DNA of 64,000 nt from Halomonas meridiana (GTDB lineage: Bacteria > Pseudomonadota > Gammaproteobacteria > Pseudomonadales > Halomonadaceae): the NCBI RefSeq assembly GCF_009846525.1, contig NZ_CP024621.1:1550001-1614000 (forward strand), given 5' to 3'. Made by a program: the position numbers and the translations under genes. The first letter of the stretch is position 1. Each line of letters starts with the position of its first letter. Positions 16,712 through 24,827 of the stretch are shown piece after piece. The notes below the pieces were generated by a model. That model did not search any database, had not been told where the DNA came from, and was given only the letters and a program-made list of their open reading frames with translations.

Positions 16712-18445
16712 ATGGTGGAGAGTGAACGAGCGCGGCTGCTGGCGTTACATAGTTTAGCCATTTTGGATACTCCGCCAGAGGAGCGCTTCGATCGGATCAC
16801 CCGATTGGCTACTTCCATTTTTGACGTGGACATTGCGTTAGTGTCATTGGTCGATGAGGAGCGCCAGTGGTTCAAGTCACGTCAGGGCATTTCGCTGACG
16901 CAGACCTGCAGAAAGGAGTCTTTTTGCGCGCACGCCATTCAAGGAGAGAGCATCTTCGAGATAGAAGATGCCAGCCAAGATTCCCGCTTTGCTGACAATG
17001 TGCTGGTCACCGCCCGTCGCGGCATTCGCTTCTATGCAGGCGTGCCGCTGACCACTGCCAACGGCTTTCGAGTAGGCACCTTGTGTATCATCCACCCCGA
17101 GCCGCGCCGTTTGAGCCCTTCCCAGCGTCAGGTGTTGACCGACTTGGCGGCGTGCGTAGAAGATGAAATCAATCGAATTGGGCTGGAAAATGAGCTTACC
17201 AGGGTCAACGACGTTAAACGACAGTTGGCTGACGATGAATCTCGCCAGCGTTCACTGGTGGACGCATTGGCCGCACTTAACGATATCAGCACCTCTAATC
17301 ATTTAGGTATCGATAGGCAATTTCAGGAAGCGTTGGCGTTGGGCTGTCGCTATCTCAATCTTCAAATTGGCATCATTAGCCGTATCCATAGAGGGGTATT
17401 CGAAGTCGTCGCCGTCACGGCGCCGAAGGATGTCACGCTGGCGGCCGGCCAGTGCTTGCCCTTGGCCAATACCTACTGTGACATGACGCTAAAAACCAGC
17501 GGTCTATTGGCCGTTCACGATACGACCGAGAGCGATCTTAGGCATCATCCGTGTTACGACACCTTCGGCCTCAAAGCGTATATGGGATCGTCGATTCAAC
17601 TGGGTGATCAGCTCTTTGGAACGGTGAGCTTCTCTTCCGCCGATCCTCGCCAGCACCGTTTTGCTGAAACCGACACACTCTTCATCAAGCTATTGAGCCG
17701 TTGGATTGGCTCGGCGTTAGATCGGCAGCGAGTCGATGCACTGAAGAGCGAGTTCGTTTCCACGGTGAGCCATGAACTTCGTACCCCACTCACGGCCATG
17801 GCCGGCGGGTTGAAGCTAGTGCTGGGCGGTGCTACTGGAGAGCTACCCGAGAGCACCCACAAGATGCTCTCCATGGCATTGAAAAACGGCGAGCGGCTGT
17901 CTCTGTTGATCAATGATCTTTTGGATATCGAAAAACTCTTGGCGGGGCAGCTCAATGTTATTTGCCAGCCAAGAGAACTAGGAGAACTGCTCAAGGCTGC
18001 GCTACTTGAAAACCAGCCTTATGCCGATCAGCATGGCGTTGCTTTACGGTTGGAAACGCTATCGAAAGACCGTTTTATTAACGTCGATGTATTGCGCTTT
18101 CAGCAGGTCATGGCCAACTTACTCTCTAATGCTGCAAAGTTCTCTCGGCTTAACAGTGACGTCGTTATATATTGTGACGAGTTTGATAAAGAGATACGCA
18201 TCAACGTAAAGGATAGCGGGTGCGGAATACCTGAGGCGTTTAGGGGACGGATTTTCCAAAAATTTTCGCAAGCAGATGCGAGTGATCGACGCGTTAAAGG
18301 AGGAACGGGTTTGGGGCTTTCAATTAGTAAGGCGATGACCGAACAAATGGGGGGCACTATCGGTTTTCAATCCACAGAGGGAGAAGGTAGTACGTTTTAC
18401 ATAACTTTCCCTTATGCGGAGGTGCCTACGCGTGTTCGGCACTGA
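16712..18445 (+). CDS. Soluble sensor histidine kinase with two GAF domains
   Basis: This 577-residue kinase has no membrane segment. GAF domain 1 spans about 20-155, a short coiled-coil linker follows, GAF domain 2 spans about 190-335, and HisKA holds the phospho-acceptor His354 in STVSHELRTP. The ATP-binding domain has the N box (VMANLLSNAAKFS), G1 (KDSGCGIP) and G2 (GGTGLGLSIS). There is no receiver. It is the first gene of a four-gene overlapping signalling operon, so phosphate probably passes to the receivers or Hpt encoded downstream. Its kinase core closely resembles that of the next gene, suggesting duplication. TGAGG lies 9 bases before the ATG. Confidence 0.9.
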   Translation: MVESERARLLALHSLAILDTPPEERFDRITRLATSIFDVDIALVSLVDEERQWFKSRQGISLTQTCRKESFCAHAIQGESIFEIEDASQDSRFADNVLVTARRGIRFYAGVPLTTANGFRVGTLCIIHPEPRRLSPSQRQVLTDLAACVEDEINRIGLENELTRVNDVKRQLADDESRQRSLVDALAALNDISTSNHLGIDRQFQEALALGCRYLNLQIGIISRIHRGVFEVVAVTAPKDVTLAAGQCLPLANTYCDMTLKTSGLLAVHDTTESDLRHHPCYDTFGLKAYMGSSIQLGDQLFGTVSFSSADPRQHRFAETDTLFIKLLSRWIGSALDRQRVDALKSEFVSTVSHELRTPLTAMAGGLKLVLGGATGELPESTHKMLSMALKNGERLSLLINDLLDIEKLLAGQLNVICQPRELGELLKAALLENQPYADQHGVALRLETLSKDRFINVDVLRFQQVMANLLSNAAKFSRLNSDVVIYCDEFDKEIRINVKDSGCGIPEAFRGRIFQKFSQADASDRRVKGGTGLGLSISKAMTEQMGGTIGFQSTEGEGSTFYITFPYAEVPTRVRH

Positions 18446-21400
18446 ACGAATCGGACGCTTCAATGGGGCTCCTTGGTATCTAGGTATTCTGTTTGCGTGT
18501 CTGCTCGTCGCTGGCGTGGCGGGCAATATGCTACAGCTTTCGGTACTGTTTAACGTTTTTTTCGTATTTGGCTCGGTGGCTGTCATGCTAGCCGTTGCTT
18601 GGCTGGGGACATGGCCAGCGGTACTGATTGGGGTCGCCTCAGGCGTTTATACTTATGTCTTTTGGGAAAATCCCGTCACCGTCATGGTGTTCATCCTAGA
18701 GGCGCTCGTGGTCTCTTGGCTTTACCACCATAAAGTCAAAAACTTGATCATTGCTGCACTGATCTTTTGGACGGCGATCGCCGCCCCGATCGACTTTCTA
18801 TTATTGCCTTTGTGGTTAGGATGGAGCCAAGAGCTAACGCTGCTGGTGTATTTAAAACAAGCCATTAACGGTGTTTTCAACGCGGTCATCGCTAGCGCGA
18901 TCATTATTGTTTGTGGGCTATCTCAACGGTCTTGGCTGCCGACGGCAGGGGCTTTATTAAGGCTCAAACATCTGCTGTTTTGTGCCCTATTGTCGGTCAC
19001 ATTGATGACGGGTATTCCGCTGATTCTGTACGAAGGCCATGCCATGCGTCAGGGGCAAGAAAACTTTGTCAACCAAACGCTCAATGCCATGGGCAACGAG
19101 CTGGTGGGGCGTTTGTCGGAACCCGGAGCCGATCAGCGTTTCGTTTACCATATTGGTCGAGTAAGGGCAGATAGCAACGTCAATATTGGACTACTCGATG
19201 CAGAGGGTGAGCTGCTGGCACAGGTAGGTCATCTCAACTCACTAACGCTGGCATCTGGAGATGAACTCATCGATCTAGACGAGCGCATGCGTATGTGGCT
19301 TCCAGGCAATTTGGATAACCCGGCCGTTCGCTTTTCTCAGGGGTTTTATACACTACAGTTACCTGCCCGCGGCGTAGGAGGTGTCGATCACGTATTGTTA
19401 GAGACGCCGGCACTGCCTACCGTGCGTGCCATGGAAGCTTATCGGACCGTTTTGTTTGCCATGTTAGCGGCAGTATTGATCTTTGGCATCGTGGCGGCTG
19501 AACTCTTGAGCCGTATGATTACTCAGCCGCTAACCCGTCTCGGCAAAAAAGGGCGGACGCTGAGCGATTCGATTGCCAAAGGCAAAACGCCCAAACTTCC
19601 CGACAGTCGCATCGTCGAGTTCCAACAGCTATCTAATTTATTGGGTGCAATGAGCGCGGAACTCAGCGATGCGTTCAAACGCCTTCGCCATACGCAGAGC
19701 AATTTAGAGCGCGAGGTCGATCAACGCACCAGAGCACTCGCCAGTAGCAATGATTTGCTGAGCTCGGTGCTCGATGCTGCCGTGGATTTTGCCATTATCG
19801 CCATGGATACCCAGGGAGTGATCAAGCTGTTCAACAAAGGTGCTGAAGACCTTTTGGGATATCAGGCGAGCGAGGTCATCGGAGTGCAAACTCCTATGCT
19901 GTTTCACGATGCCGATGAAGTCGAACAGCGGCTCCTCGAACTGAGCCAGAGTGCAGGCCATACCTTGATGCCCTTGGAGGTGTTTACCCACCGGGCTGCC
20001 CTGGAAAAGCGCGATGTCAACGAGTGGACCTATCTGACCCGCGCGGGCGATCGTGTGCCCATCAAGCTGGTGGTGACCGCTATTAAAGATCAGCAAGGCA
20101 CGATTACCGGTTACTTGGGCATCGCCGAAGATATTTCTGAATCGAAGCGCGTCGAGCAAATGAAAAACGAGTTTGTCTCGACCGTGAGTCATGAGCTGCG
20201 TACGCCGCTTACGTCCATTTCGGGAGCGCTGGGTATGGTCGCTGCCGGGGCGCTTGGCAGCGTGCCGGATACCGTCATGCGTATGGTCAACATCGCGCAT
20301 AAAAATAGTCAGCGGCTCACCCACTTGATCAACGATCTGCTCGATATCGAAAAAATAGCCGCCGGTAAACTGGCGTTCGATATGCAGTGGCAGTCGCTAC
20401 AGCGTTTACTGGAGAGTGCCATCGAGGAGAATCGCCACTATCGCCATGAGCGGCAGGTGACGTTGACGCTGGATAATCCTCATTCGGATACACAGGTGCG
20501 TGTCGATGGTCAGCGGCTTCGTCAGGTCATGGCGAACTTGCTCTCCAATGCCGTGAAGTTTTCGCCGGAGGGAGGGGAAGTCCAAATCAGTGTCGATAAG
20601 CAAGACCATAAGATTACGGTGACCGTCAAAGACGATGGGCCAGGAATTCCTGACCACTTCAAAGGCCATATTTTTAGTAAGTTCGCACAAGTCGATGCCT
20701 CCGACTCGCGAGCGAAAGGGGGAACGGGGCTGGGTTTGGCGATTACGCGCGAGCTAATCGAGCACATGGAAGGTGAGATGGGCTTCGATTCAGAAGAGGG
20801 CAAGGGTAGCTGTTTCTGGTTCTCCCTGCCTCTTCATCCTTCGGATACCCTTAGTGATTCGCGGGGCGCTGACGCGGGCCGAGTGCTGGTGATCGAGGAT
20901 GATCCTTCCGTCGTGCGTGTTCTGTTTGAAACATTGGCTCAAGCCGGTTTCGAAGTGGACTCTGCCTTGAACGGTGCCATGGCGCTGGAGAAACTGGCCA
21001 ACCAACGCTATGACGCCATCACCGTCGATATTGGGCTACCCGACATGAGCGGTTTCGATGTGATTCATGCGCTGCGACAGCAGCGGGCGTCGAAGCATAC
21101 TCCCGTTATGGTGGTGACGGGGAGCATGGAGCGAGGAAGTGTCGCTTTGGAAGGTCATTTAGAGGACATCGCCTGGTTGGCAAAACCCATTCAGACTGAA
21201 CAACTGCTAGCACTACTCAGCGAGCAGTTGCAGACTCATCAAGAGCGCTTGAGGCTGCTGCATATCGAGGATGACCCCGACCTCCATGCGGTCATACGCG
21301 CCATGCTGGATGCGCATGAAGAGTGTGATCACGCGGTGAGCGTGGCCATGGCACGTCGCCACTTAGCCTATCGACGCTACGATGCCATTATTTTGGATAT

Positions 21401-21614
21401 TGGTCTGCCTGACGGCGAAGGTTGGGATTTACTAGAGCAGATTCGTGAAGAGCAGCCCCACGCGCGAATCATTATCCTATCTGGGCAGTCCATCAGTGAA
21501 GCAGATCAACATCGTGTCGAGACGGTGTTCTTGAAATCGCGCATTAGTCCGACAGAGTTGCTCGAGGCAATTCAACAACGAACCCAACTGGTCCAGATGG
21601 TGGATAACGAATGA
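18432..21614 (+). CDS. Membrane hybrid histidine kinase, HAMP-PAS-HisKA-HATPase-REC-REC
   Basis: This 1060-residue inner-membrane kinase starts with a multi-helix hydrophobic module (about 8-175), then a helix, a periplasmic part (about 205-330), a further helix and HAMP (about 355-410). A PAS domain (about 440-560) precedes HisKA with His587 in STVSHELRTP and an ATPase with GGTGLGLAIT. Two receivers follow, with acceptors in TVDIGLPDMSG and ILDIGLPDGEG. The GTG at 18432 has GGAGG 9 bases upstream and overlaps the previous gene by 14 bases; the ATG at 18414 has no ribosome site. It likely feeds the phosphorelay ending in the cyclase two genes on. Confidence 0.9.
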   Translation: MFGTERIGRFNGAPWYLGILFACLLVAGVAGNMLQLSVLFNVFFVFGSVAVMLAVAWLGTWPAVLIGVASGVYTYVFWENPVTVMVFILEALVVSWLYHHKVKNLIIAALIFWTAIAAPIDFLLLPLWLGWSQELTLLVYLKQAINGVFNAVIASAIIIVCGLSQRSWLPTAGALLRLKHLLFCALLSVTLMTGIPLILYEGHAMRQGQENFVNQTLNAMGNELVGRLSEPGADQRFVYHIGRVRADSNVNIGLLDAEGELLAQVGHLNSLTLASGDELIDLDERMRMWLPGNLDNPAVRFSQGFYTLQLPARGVGGVDHVLLETPALPTVRAMEAYRTVLFAMLAAVLIFGIVAAELLSRMITQPLTRLGKKGRTLSDSIAKGKTPKLPDSRIVEFQQLSNLLGAMSAELSDAFKRLRHTQSNLEREVDQRTRALASSNDLLSSVLDAAVDFAIIAMDTQGVIKLFNKGAEDLLGYQASEVIGVQTPMLFHDADEVEQRLLELSQSAGHTLMPLEVFTHRAALEKRDVNEWTYLTRAGDRVPIKLVVTAIKDQQGTITGYLGIAEDISESKRVEQMKNEFVSTVSHELRTPLTSISGALGMVAAGALGSVPDTVMRMVNIAHKNSQRLTHLINDLLDIEKIAAGKLAFDMQWQSLQRLLESAIEENRHYRHERQVTLTLDNPHSDTQVRVDGQRLRQVMANLLSNAVKFSPEGGEVQISVDKQDHKITVTVKDDGPGIPDHFKGHIFSKFAQVDASDSRAKGGTGLGLAITRELIEHMEGEMGFDSEEGKGSCFWFSLPLHPSDTLSDSRGADAGRVLVIEDDPSVVRVLFETLAQAGFEVDSALNGAMALEKLANQRYDAITVDIGLPDMSGFDVIHALRQQRASKHTPVMVVTGSMERGSVALEGHLEDIAWLAKPIQTEQLLALLSEQLQTHQERLRLLHIEDDPDLHAVIRAMLDAHEECDHAVSVAMARRHLAYRRYDAIILDIGLPDGEGWDLLEQIREEQPHARIIILSGQSISEADQHRVETVFLKSRISPTELLEAIQQRTQLVQMVDNE

Positions 21615-22003
21615 GCAGCTTAGAGCGTATTTTGTATGTAGAAGATGATCCTGATATCCAAACGGTAGCGACACTTGCTCTCGAAGTCGTCGGTGGTTTT
21701 AACGTCAAAGTCTGTGCTTCAGGGGAGCAGGCATTGGAAGAAGCCGAAGCGTTCGCCCCAGACATGATTCTACTCGATGTCATGATGCCTGGTATGGATG
21801 GGCCATCGACTCTAGCGGCGTTGCGTCAACGCTCGAGTCTCGAGAAAGTGCCCATCGCGTTCATGACCGCCAAAGTACAACCCCACGAGGTGGATCAACT
21901 CATCGCACTCGGTGCCGAAAGCGTGATTGCCAAACCGTTCGATCCCATGACCCTGGCTAATCAAGTTCGCACTCTTTGGGAGCAGGCGTGTGGCAAATCA
22001 TGA
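21611..22003 (+). CDS. Single-domain response regulator (CheY-like)
   Basis: This 130-residue stand-alone receiver has acidic pocket residues in YVEDD, phospho-acceptor Asp56 in LLDVMMPGMDG, the switch threonine in AFMTAK and the lysine in IAKPFDP. It has no output domain, so it acts as a phosphate shuttle or by protein contact. It overlaps the hybrid kinase by ATGA and the cyclase gene by 14 bases, implying translational coupling within the operon. Confidence 0.9.
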   Translation: MSSLERILYVEDDPDIQTVATLALEVVGGFNVKVCASGEQALEEAEAFAPDMILLDVMMPGMDGPSTLAALRQRSSLEKVPIAFMTAKVQPHEVDQLIALGAESVIAKPFDPMTLANQVRTLWEQACGKS

Positions 22004-23654
22004 TCAACAGTCGCTAGAGCACAAACTGGCACTGCTCAAACAAACCTATCAGCATAATCTGCAAGCCGAATTGGCATCGTTGTGCAGTGTGCTCACGCGT
22101 TTGCAGCAAACGTTACGTGCTCAGCTAATGGTCACCACCGAAGCCCCGTCCAGTGGCGACCCACAAGCCCCTCGGGATACGTTGACCGATGTCTACCATC
22201 GACTACACAAACTGGCAGGGTCGGCAGGGACGTTTGGTTTCGATACGATCGGCAGCCAAGCACGGCTGTTGGAAAATGGCCTTAAGCGCTGGCTGGAGGA
22301 GAGCGATCAAGCCATCGATCTTCAGCTCGTCAACGTGGTGAGTAGCCAATTACAGTCGATGCAAATCGAGCTCGTGCCTAGTTTGCAGCAGACGCCTAGC
22401 GTTGATGGGCCTCAAGAAATCAACGGCACATCCGCTAAGATTTGGCTGATCGAAGAAGATGACGAGCTCGGTAAGCATATCCGTGAACAGTTGATGAACT
22501 TCAGTTATGACGTCCGTCTTTTCGACTCTGTGCCAGAGGCGTGCCAAGCGATCGCCAAACAGTCTCCCGATATTTTGATCGTAGACGCCATGGCAGGCGT
22601 GGGACACCTTGCACCGTTGCAAGCGCTCTCTTGCCCACTACTTTTCATCAGCGACTGTGACTCCTTCGATGCACGTATGCGAGCGGCACAGTTAAATGCG
22701 CATGGCTATTTTTTGAAGCCACTGAACATACCGCAATTGGTGAACCGTCTGGAGCAGCTTCTTCAAGAGCGTCAATCGCCACCCGCTCGTATTCTCGTTG
22801 TGGACGACGACCAACAGCTGGCGGCTTATTACCAGCTCGTGCTAGAAGCCGCGGGGATGGAAGTGCGCATCCTCGACAATCCCCGCCATATCATCGATCA
22901 ACTCGCCTCGTTTAGACCCGAGCTCTTACTGATGGATGTGCACATGCCGGATTACGATGGCCCTGATTTAGCGTCAGTGGTTCGGCAGTATGACGAGTGG
23001 AGTAGTCTGCCCATCGTCTTCTTATCGGCAGAGATGGACTTAGGTAAGCAGGTAGATGCGCTCAGCCACGGAGCCGATGACTTCCTCACCAAGCCCATTC
23101 TCGCTGCGCAGCTGGTAGCCTCGATTCGTGTGCGCGTGGCCCGCTCACGCACACTGTCGGCGCTGCTCAATAAAGACAGTCTGACCGGGCTGCTCAAGCA
23201 TGCCAGCATTAAAAGTGCCGCGATCAACGAGATATGTCGTGGCTTCCGACAGCACTATTCGGTGGTGGTCGCCATGGTGGACATCGACCATTTCAAATCG
23301 GTGAACGATACCTATGGCCATGCCACAGGGGACGTCGTTATTGCGTCGGTTGCGACGCTGCTGCGTCAGCGCCTACGCCAAACCGATATGATTGGCCGGT
23401 ATGGGGGCGAGGAGTTTTTAGTGGTGCTGCCACACTGCAGCGCAGAGGACGGTCGGAAGCGCTTGGAAGACATTCGCCAATACTTTTCTCGCCTGCGCTT
23501 TAACCAAGGGGAGCAGGAGTTTGCGTGCACGCTCTCGGCGGGTATGGTCTGTAGTACCGACGTATCAGAGGACAACAGAGACCGACTCTTGGTCTTAGCA
23601 GATGAAGCGCTTTACCGAGCCAAGCGCGGCGGCCGCAATCAAGTTAGCCAGTAA
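21990..23654 (+). CDS. Hpt-REC-REC-GGDEF diguanylate cyclase
   Basis: This 554-residue soluble output protein has an N-terminal Hpt domain (about 1-125) with His73 in LHKLAGSAGTFG, then a receiver (about 150-260) with aspartate in LIVDAMAG, a second receiver (about 265-385) with LLMDVHMPDYDG, and a GGDEF domain (about 395-554). The active site GGEEF is at 472-476 and the inhibitory RxxD (R463-D466) lies five residues before it, so active c-di-GMP synthesis with product feedback is expected. The start is GTG 21990 with GGGAG 7 bases upstream. The Hpt, unusual at the head of a cyclase, can receive phosphate from the hybrid kinase receivers. Confidence 0.92.
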   Translation: MANHDQQSLEHKLALLKQTYQHNLQAELASLCSVLTRLQQTLRAQLMVTTEAPSSGDPQAPRDTLTDVYHRLHKLAGSAGTFGFDTIGSQARLLENGLKRWLEESDQAIDLQLVNVVSSQLQSMQIELVPSLQQTPSVDGPQEINGTSAKIWLIEEDDELGKHIREQLMNFSYDVRLFDSVPEACQAIAKQSPDILIVDAMAGVGHLAPLQALSCPLLFISDCDSFDARMRAAQLNAHGYFLKPLNIPQLVNRLEQLLQERQSPPARILVVDDDQQLAAYYQLVLEAAGMEVRILDNPRHIIDQLASFRPELLLMDVHMPDYDGPDLASVVRQYDEWSSLPIVFLSAEMDLGKQVDALSHGADDFLTKPILAAQLVASIRVRVARSRTLSALLNKDSLTGLLKHASIKSAAINEICRGFRQHYSVVVAMVDIDHFKSVNDTYGHATGDVVIASVATLLRQRLRQTDMIGRYGGEEFLVVLPHCSAEDGRKRLEDIRQYFSRLRFNQGEQEFACTLSAGMVCSTDVSEDNRDRLLVLADEALYRAKRGGRNQVSQ

Positions 23655-23709
23655 CGCTAGTTGCTGGTGGCGGTTGAGTGATTCGTTATGAAGCAATGCA
23701 GCAAAAAAT

Positions 23710-23731
23710 GCGCGCCGTTGGTGCGCTTTTT
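23710..23731 (+). terminator. Intrinsic terminator of the signalling operon
   Basis: A GC-rich 7-bp stem (23710-23716, 23720-23726, one G-T wobble) with loop GTT sits between six A and five T. Confidence 0.88.
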
Positions 23732-23810
23732 CATGGAGTAAAAAGAGAAAGGGCGCTTTTGGCACTCATTTATTTAGCAAGATTATGTTTTTTAAAGGAA
23801 ATTATTTTAT

Positions 23811-23825
23811 TGGCACACAGCTCGC
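23811..23825 (+). promoter_or_regulatory. Candidate sigma-54 promoter in an apparently gene-free gap
   Basis: TGGCAC at 23811-23816 and TCGC at 23822-23825 have GG and GC exactly 10 bases apart. One base in the -12 tetrad differs from TTGC. The upstream 60 bases are strongly AT-rich. The predicted start is near 23837. This is a single match found by eye, so chance is possible. Confidence 0.4.
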
Positions 23826-23836
23826 AATATAAAAGG

Positions 23837-23984
23837 TAACTCGCAAATGAATAGAGTCATTAAGGTCTCGATGCAACCGGCACTCAATGCTCTCCCTTCT
23901 TTGCAACGTTGCCGCGGCGCTGCCCGGCAATACACCGAGTGAGCTGGCGTGCTCCACCTGGGTCCCCTTCGGGGGACTTTTTTT
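23837..23984 (+). ncRNA. Candidate small RNA (or small-ORF transcript)
   Basis: This is an unassigned 148-base segment that ends in a very strong terminator and follows a possible -24/-12 promoter. It contains an internal hairpin, TTGCCG paired with CGGCAA, around 23909-23930. It also holds a 31-codon frame, ATG 23847 to stop 23942 (MNRVIKVSMQPALNALPS...), with AAAGG about 10 bases upstream. That ribosome site would lie before the predicted transcript start, so either the promoter or the peptide is wrong. No homologue is known to me. Confidence 0.35.
23962..23984 (+). terminator. Orphan intrinsic terminator with UUCG tetraloop
   Basis: GTCCCC (23962-23967), loop TTCG and GGGGAC (23972-23977) are followed by seven T. 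The C(UUCG)G loop is exceptionally stable. The preceding operon already has its own terminator at 23710-23731, so this one must end another transcript. Confidence 0.9.
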
Positions 23985-24044
23985 ATGCTCGTTTGTCAAG
24001 CGCGATAGTTAACAAAAGCTATCAGAGCCAGAAAACCTATAATA

Positions 24045-24062
24045 AAATTTCACATGAAATTT
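24045..24062. promoter_or_regulatory. 18-bp palindromic operator candidate
   Basis: A perfect dyad, AAATTTCA-CA-TGAAATTT, overlaps the first two bases of the -35 hexamer of the OmpW-like gene. The position suits a repressor, or an activator contacting the polymerase. The binding protein is unknown. Confidence 0.5.
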
Positions 24063-24089
24063 GGAAACGGTGTTCTTATACTATATATT
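24061..24089 (+). promoter_or_regulatory. Sigma-70-type promoter of the OmpW-like gene
   Basis: TTGGAA (24061-24066) and TATATT (24084-24089) are 17 bases apart. The predicted transcript start near 24096 leaves a leader of about 55 bases. Confidence 0.6.
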
Positions 24090-24150
24090 GTATAGGTTAG
24101 CTGGCGTTGACCAGCATCAATCCCAAGCAAGATGCAAGAGGATGACCCTG

Positions 24151-24759
24151 ATGAGCAAAATGAAATTGATCACCGCCGCTATCGTGTCTGCCAGTGCCGT
24201 CATGGCGAGCCAAGCCGTCATGGCCTACGAAGCAGGCGATGTGTTTGTTCGCGGCGGTGTTGCCCAAACGGATACGGGCTCAGGTAACGGCAATGTTGGC
24301 GGTGCGGACCTCAACGTACAAAGCGCACGTGGGTTTACTTATGGTGCGGGCTACCTGTTCAGCGACAAATTTGGCGTCGAACTCAACAGCTCTGAAAAAT
24401 TCGAGCATGACCTGAACACGACACCGGGCGGCAGCGCAGGTAGCGTCGACCGTCTGCCGGTGAACCTGCTGGTCAACTACTACCCGATGGGTGGTTTGGA
24501 CTCGAAAGTTCAGCCTTACGTAGGTCTTGGTTTGAACTACACGAGTTTTTCCAGCGAGCCATCCGGCTTGAGCATCGACGAGAGCTACGGCGCCATCGGC
24601 CAAGCGGGTGTGGATTTGGCAGTGACGGATAACGTCATGCTGAACGGCTATGTTAGCTACGCGGACGTAAGCGCCGACATCAATGCGGCTGGCGCCACCG
24701 TTGGCGAAGTCGATATCGAGCCAGTGACGATCGGCGGCGGTATTACTTACCGTTTCTAA
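24151..24759 (+). CDS. OmpW family outer-membrane beta-barrel protein
   Basis: This 202-residue protein has a signal peptide (MSKMKLITAAIVSASAVMASQAVMA, cleaved near residue 25) and a small eight-strand barrel ending in the aromatic-terminated strand GGGITYRF, as outer-membrane insertion requires. The mature start YEAGDVFVRGG and the VNLLVNYYPMGG and PYVGLGLNYT strands fit OmpW, which forms channels for small hydrophobic molecules. The ATG at 24151 is chosen because GAGG lies 9 bases upstream; the ATG at 24142 has its purine tract directly abutting it. It is a single gene with its own terminator. Confidence 0.9.
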   Translation: MSKMKLITAAIVSASAVMASQAVMAYEAGDVFVRGGVAQTDTGSGNGNVGGADLNVQSARGFTYGAGYLFSDKFGVELNSSEKFEHDLNTTPGGSAGSVDRLPVNLLVNYYPMGGLDSKVQPYVGLGLNYTSFSSEPSGLSIDESYGAIGQAGVDLAVTDNVMLNGYVSYADVSADINAAGATVGEVDIEPVTIGGGITYRF

Positions 24760-24777
24760 CCCAACCCGATACATATA

Positions 24778-24810
24778 CGCCCGGCTTACACGCGTAAGCC
24801 GGGCGTTTTT
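24778..24810 (+). terminator. Intrinsic terminator of the OmpW-like gene
   Basis: A perfect 12-bp stem (24778-24789, 24794-24805) with loop ACGC is followed by five T. It also separates this unit from the convergent pepQ gene. Confidence 0.95.
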
Positions 24811-24827
24811 ATTGGGCAAGAGAATGA

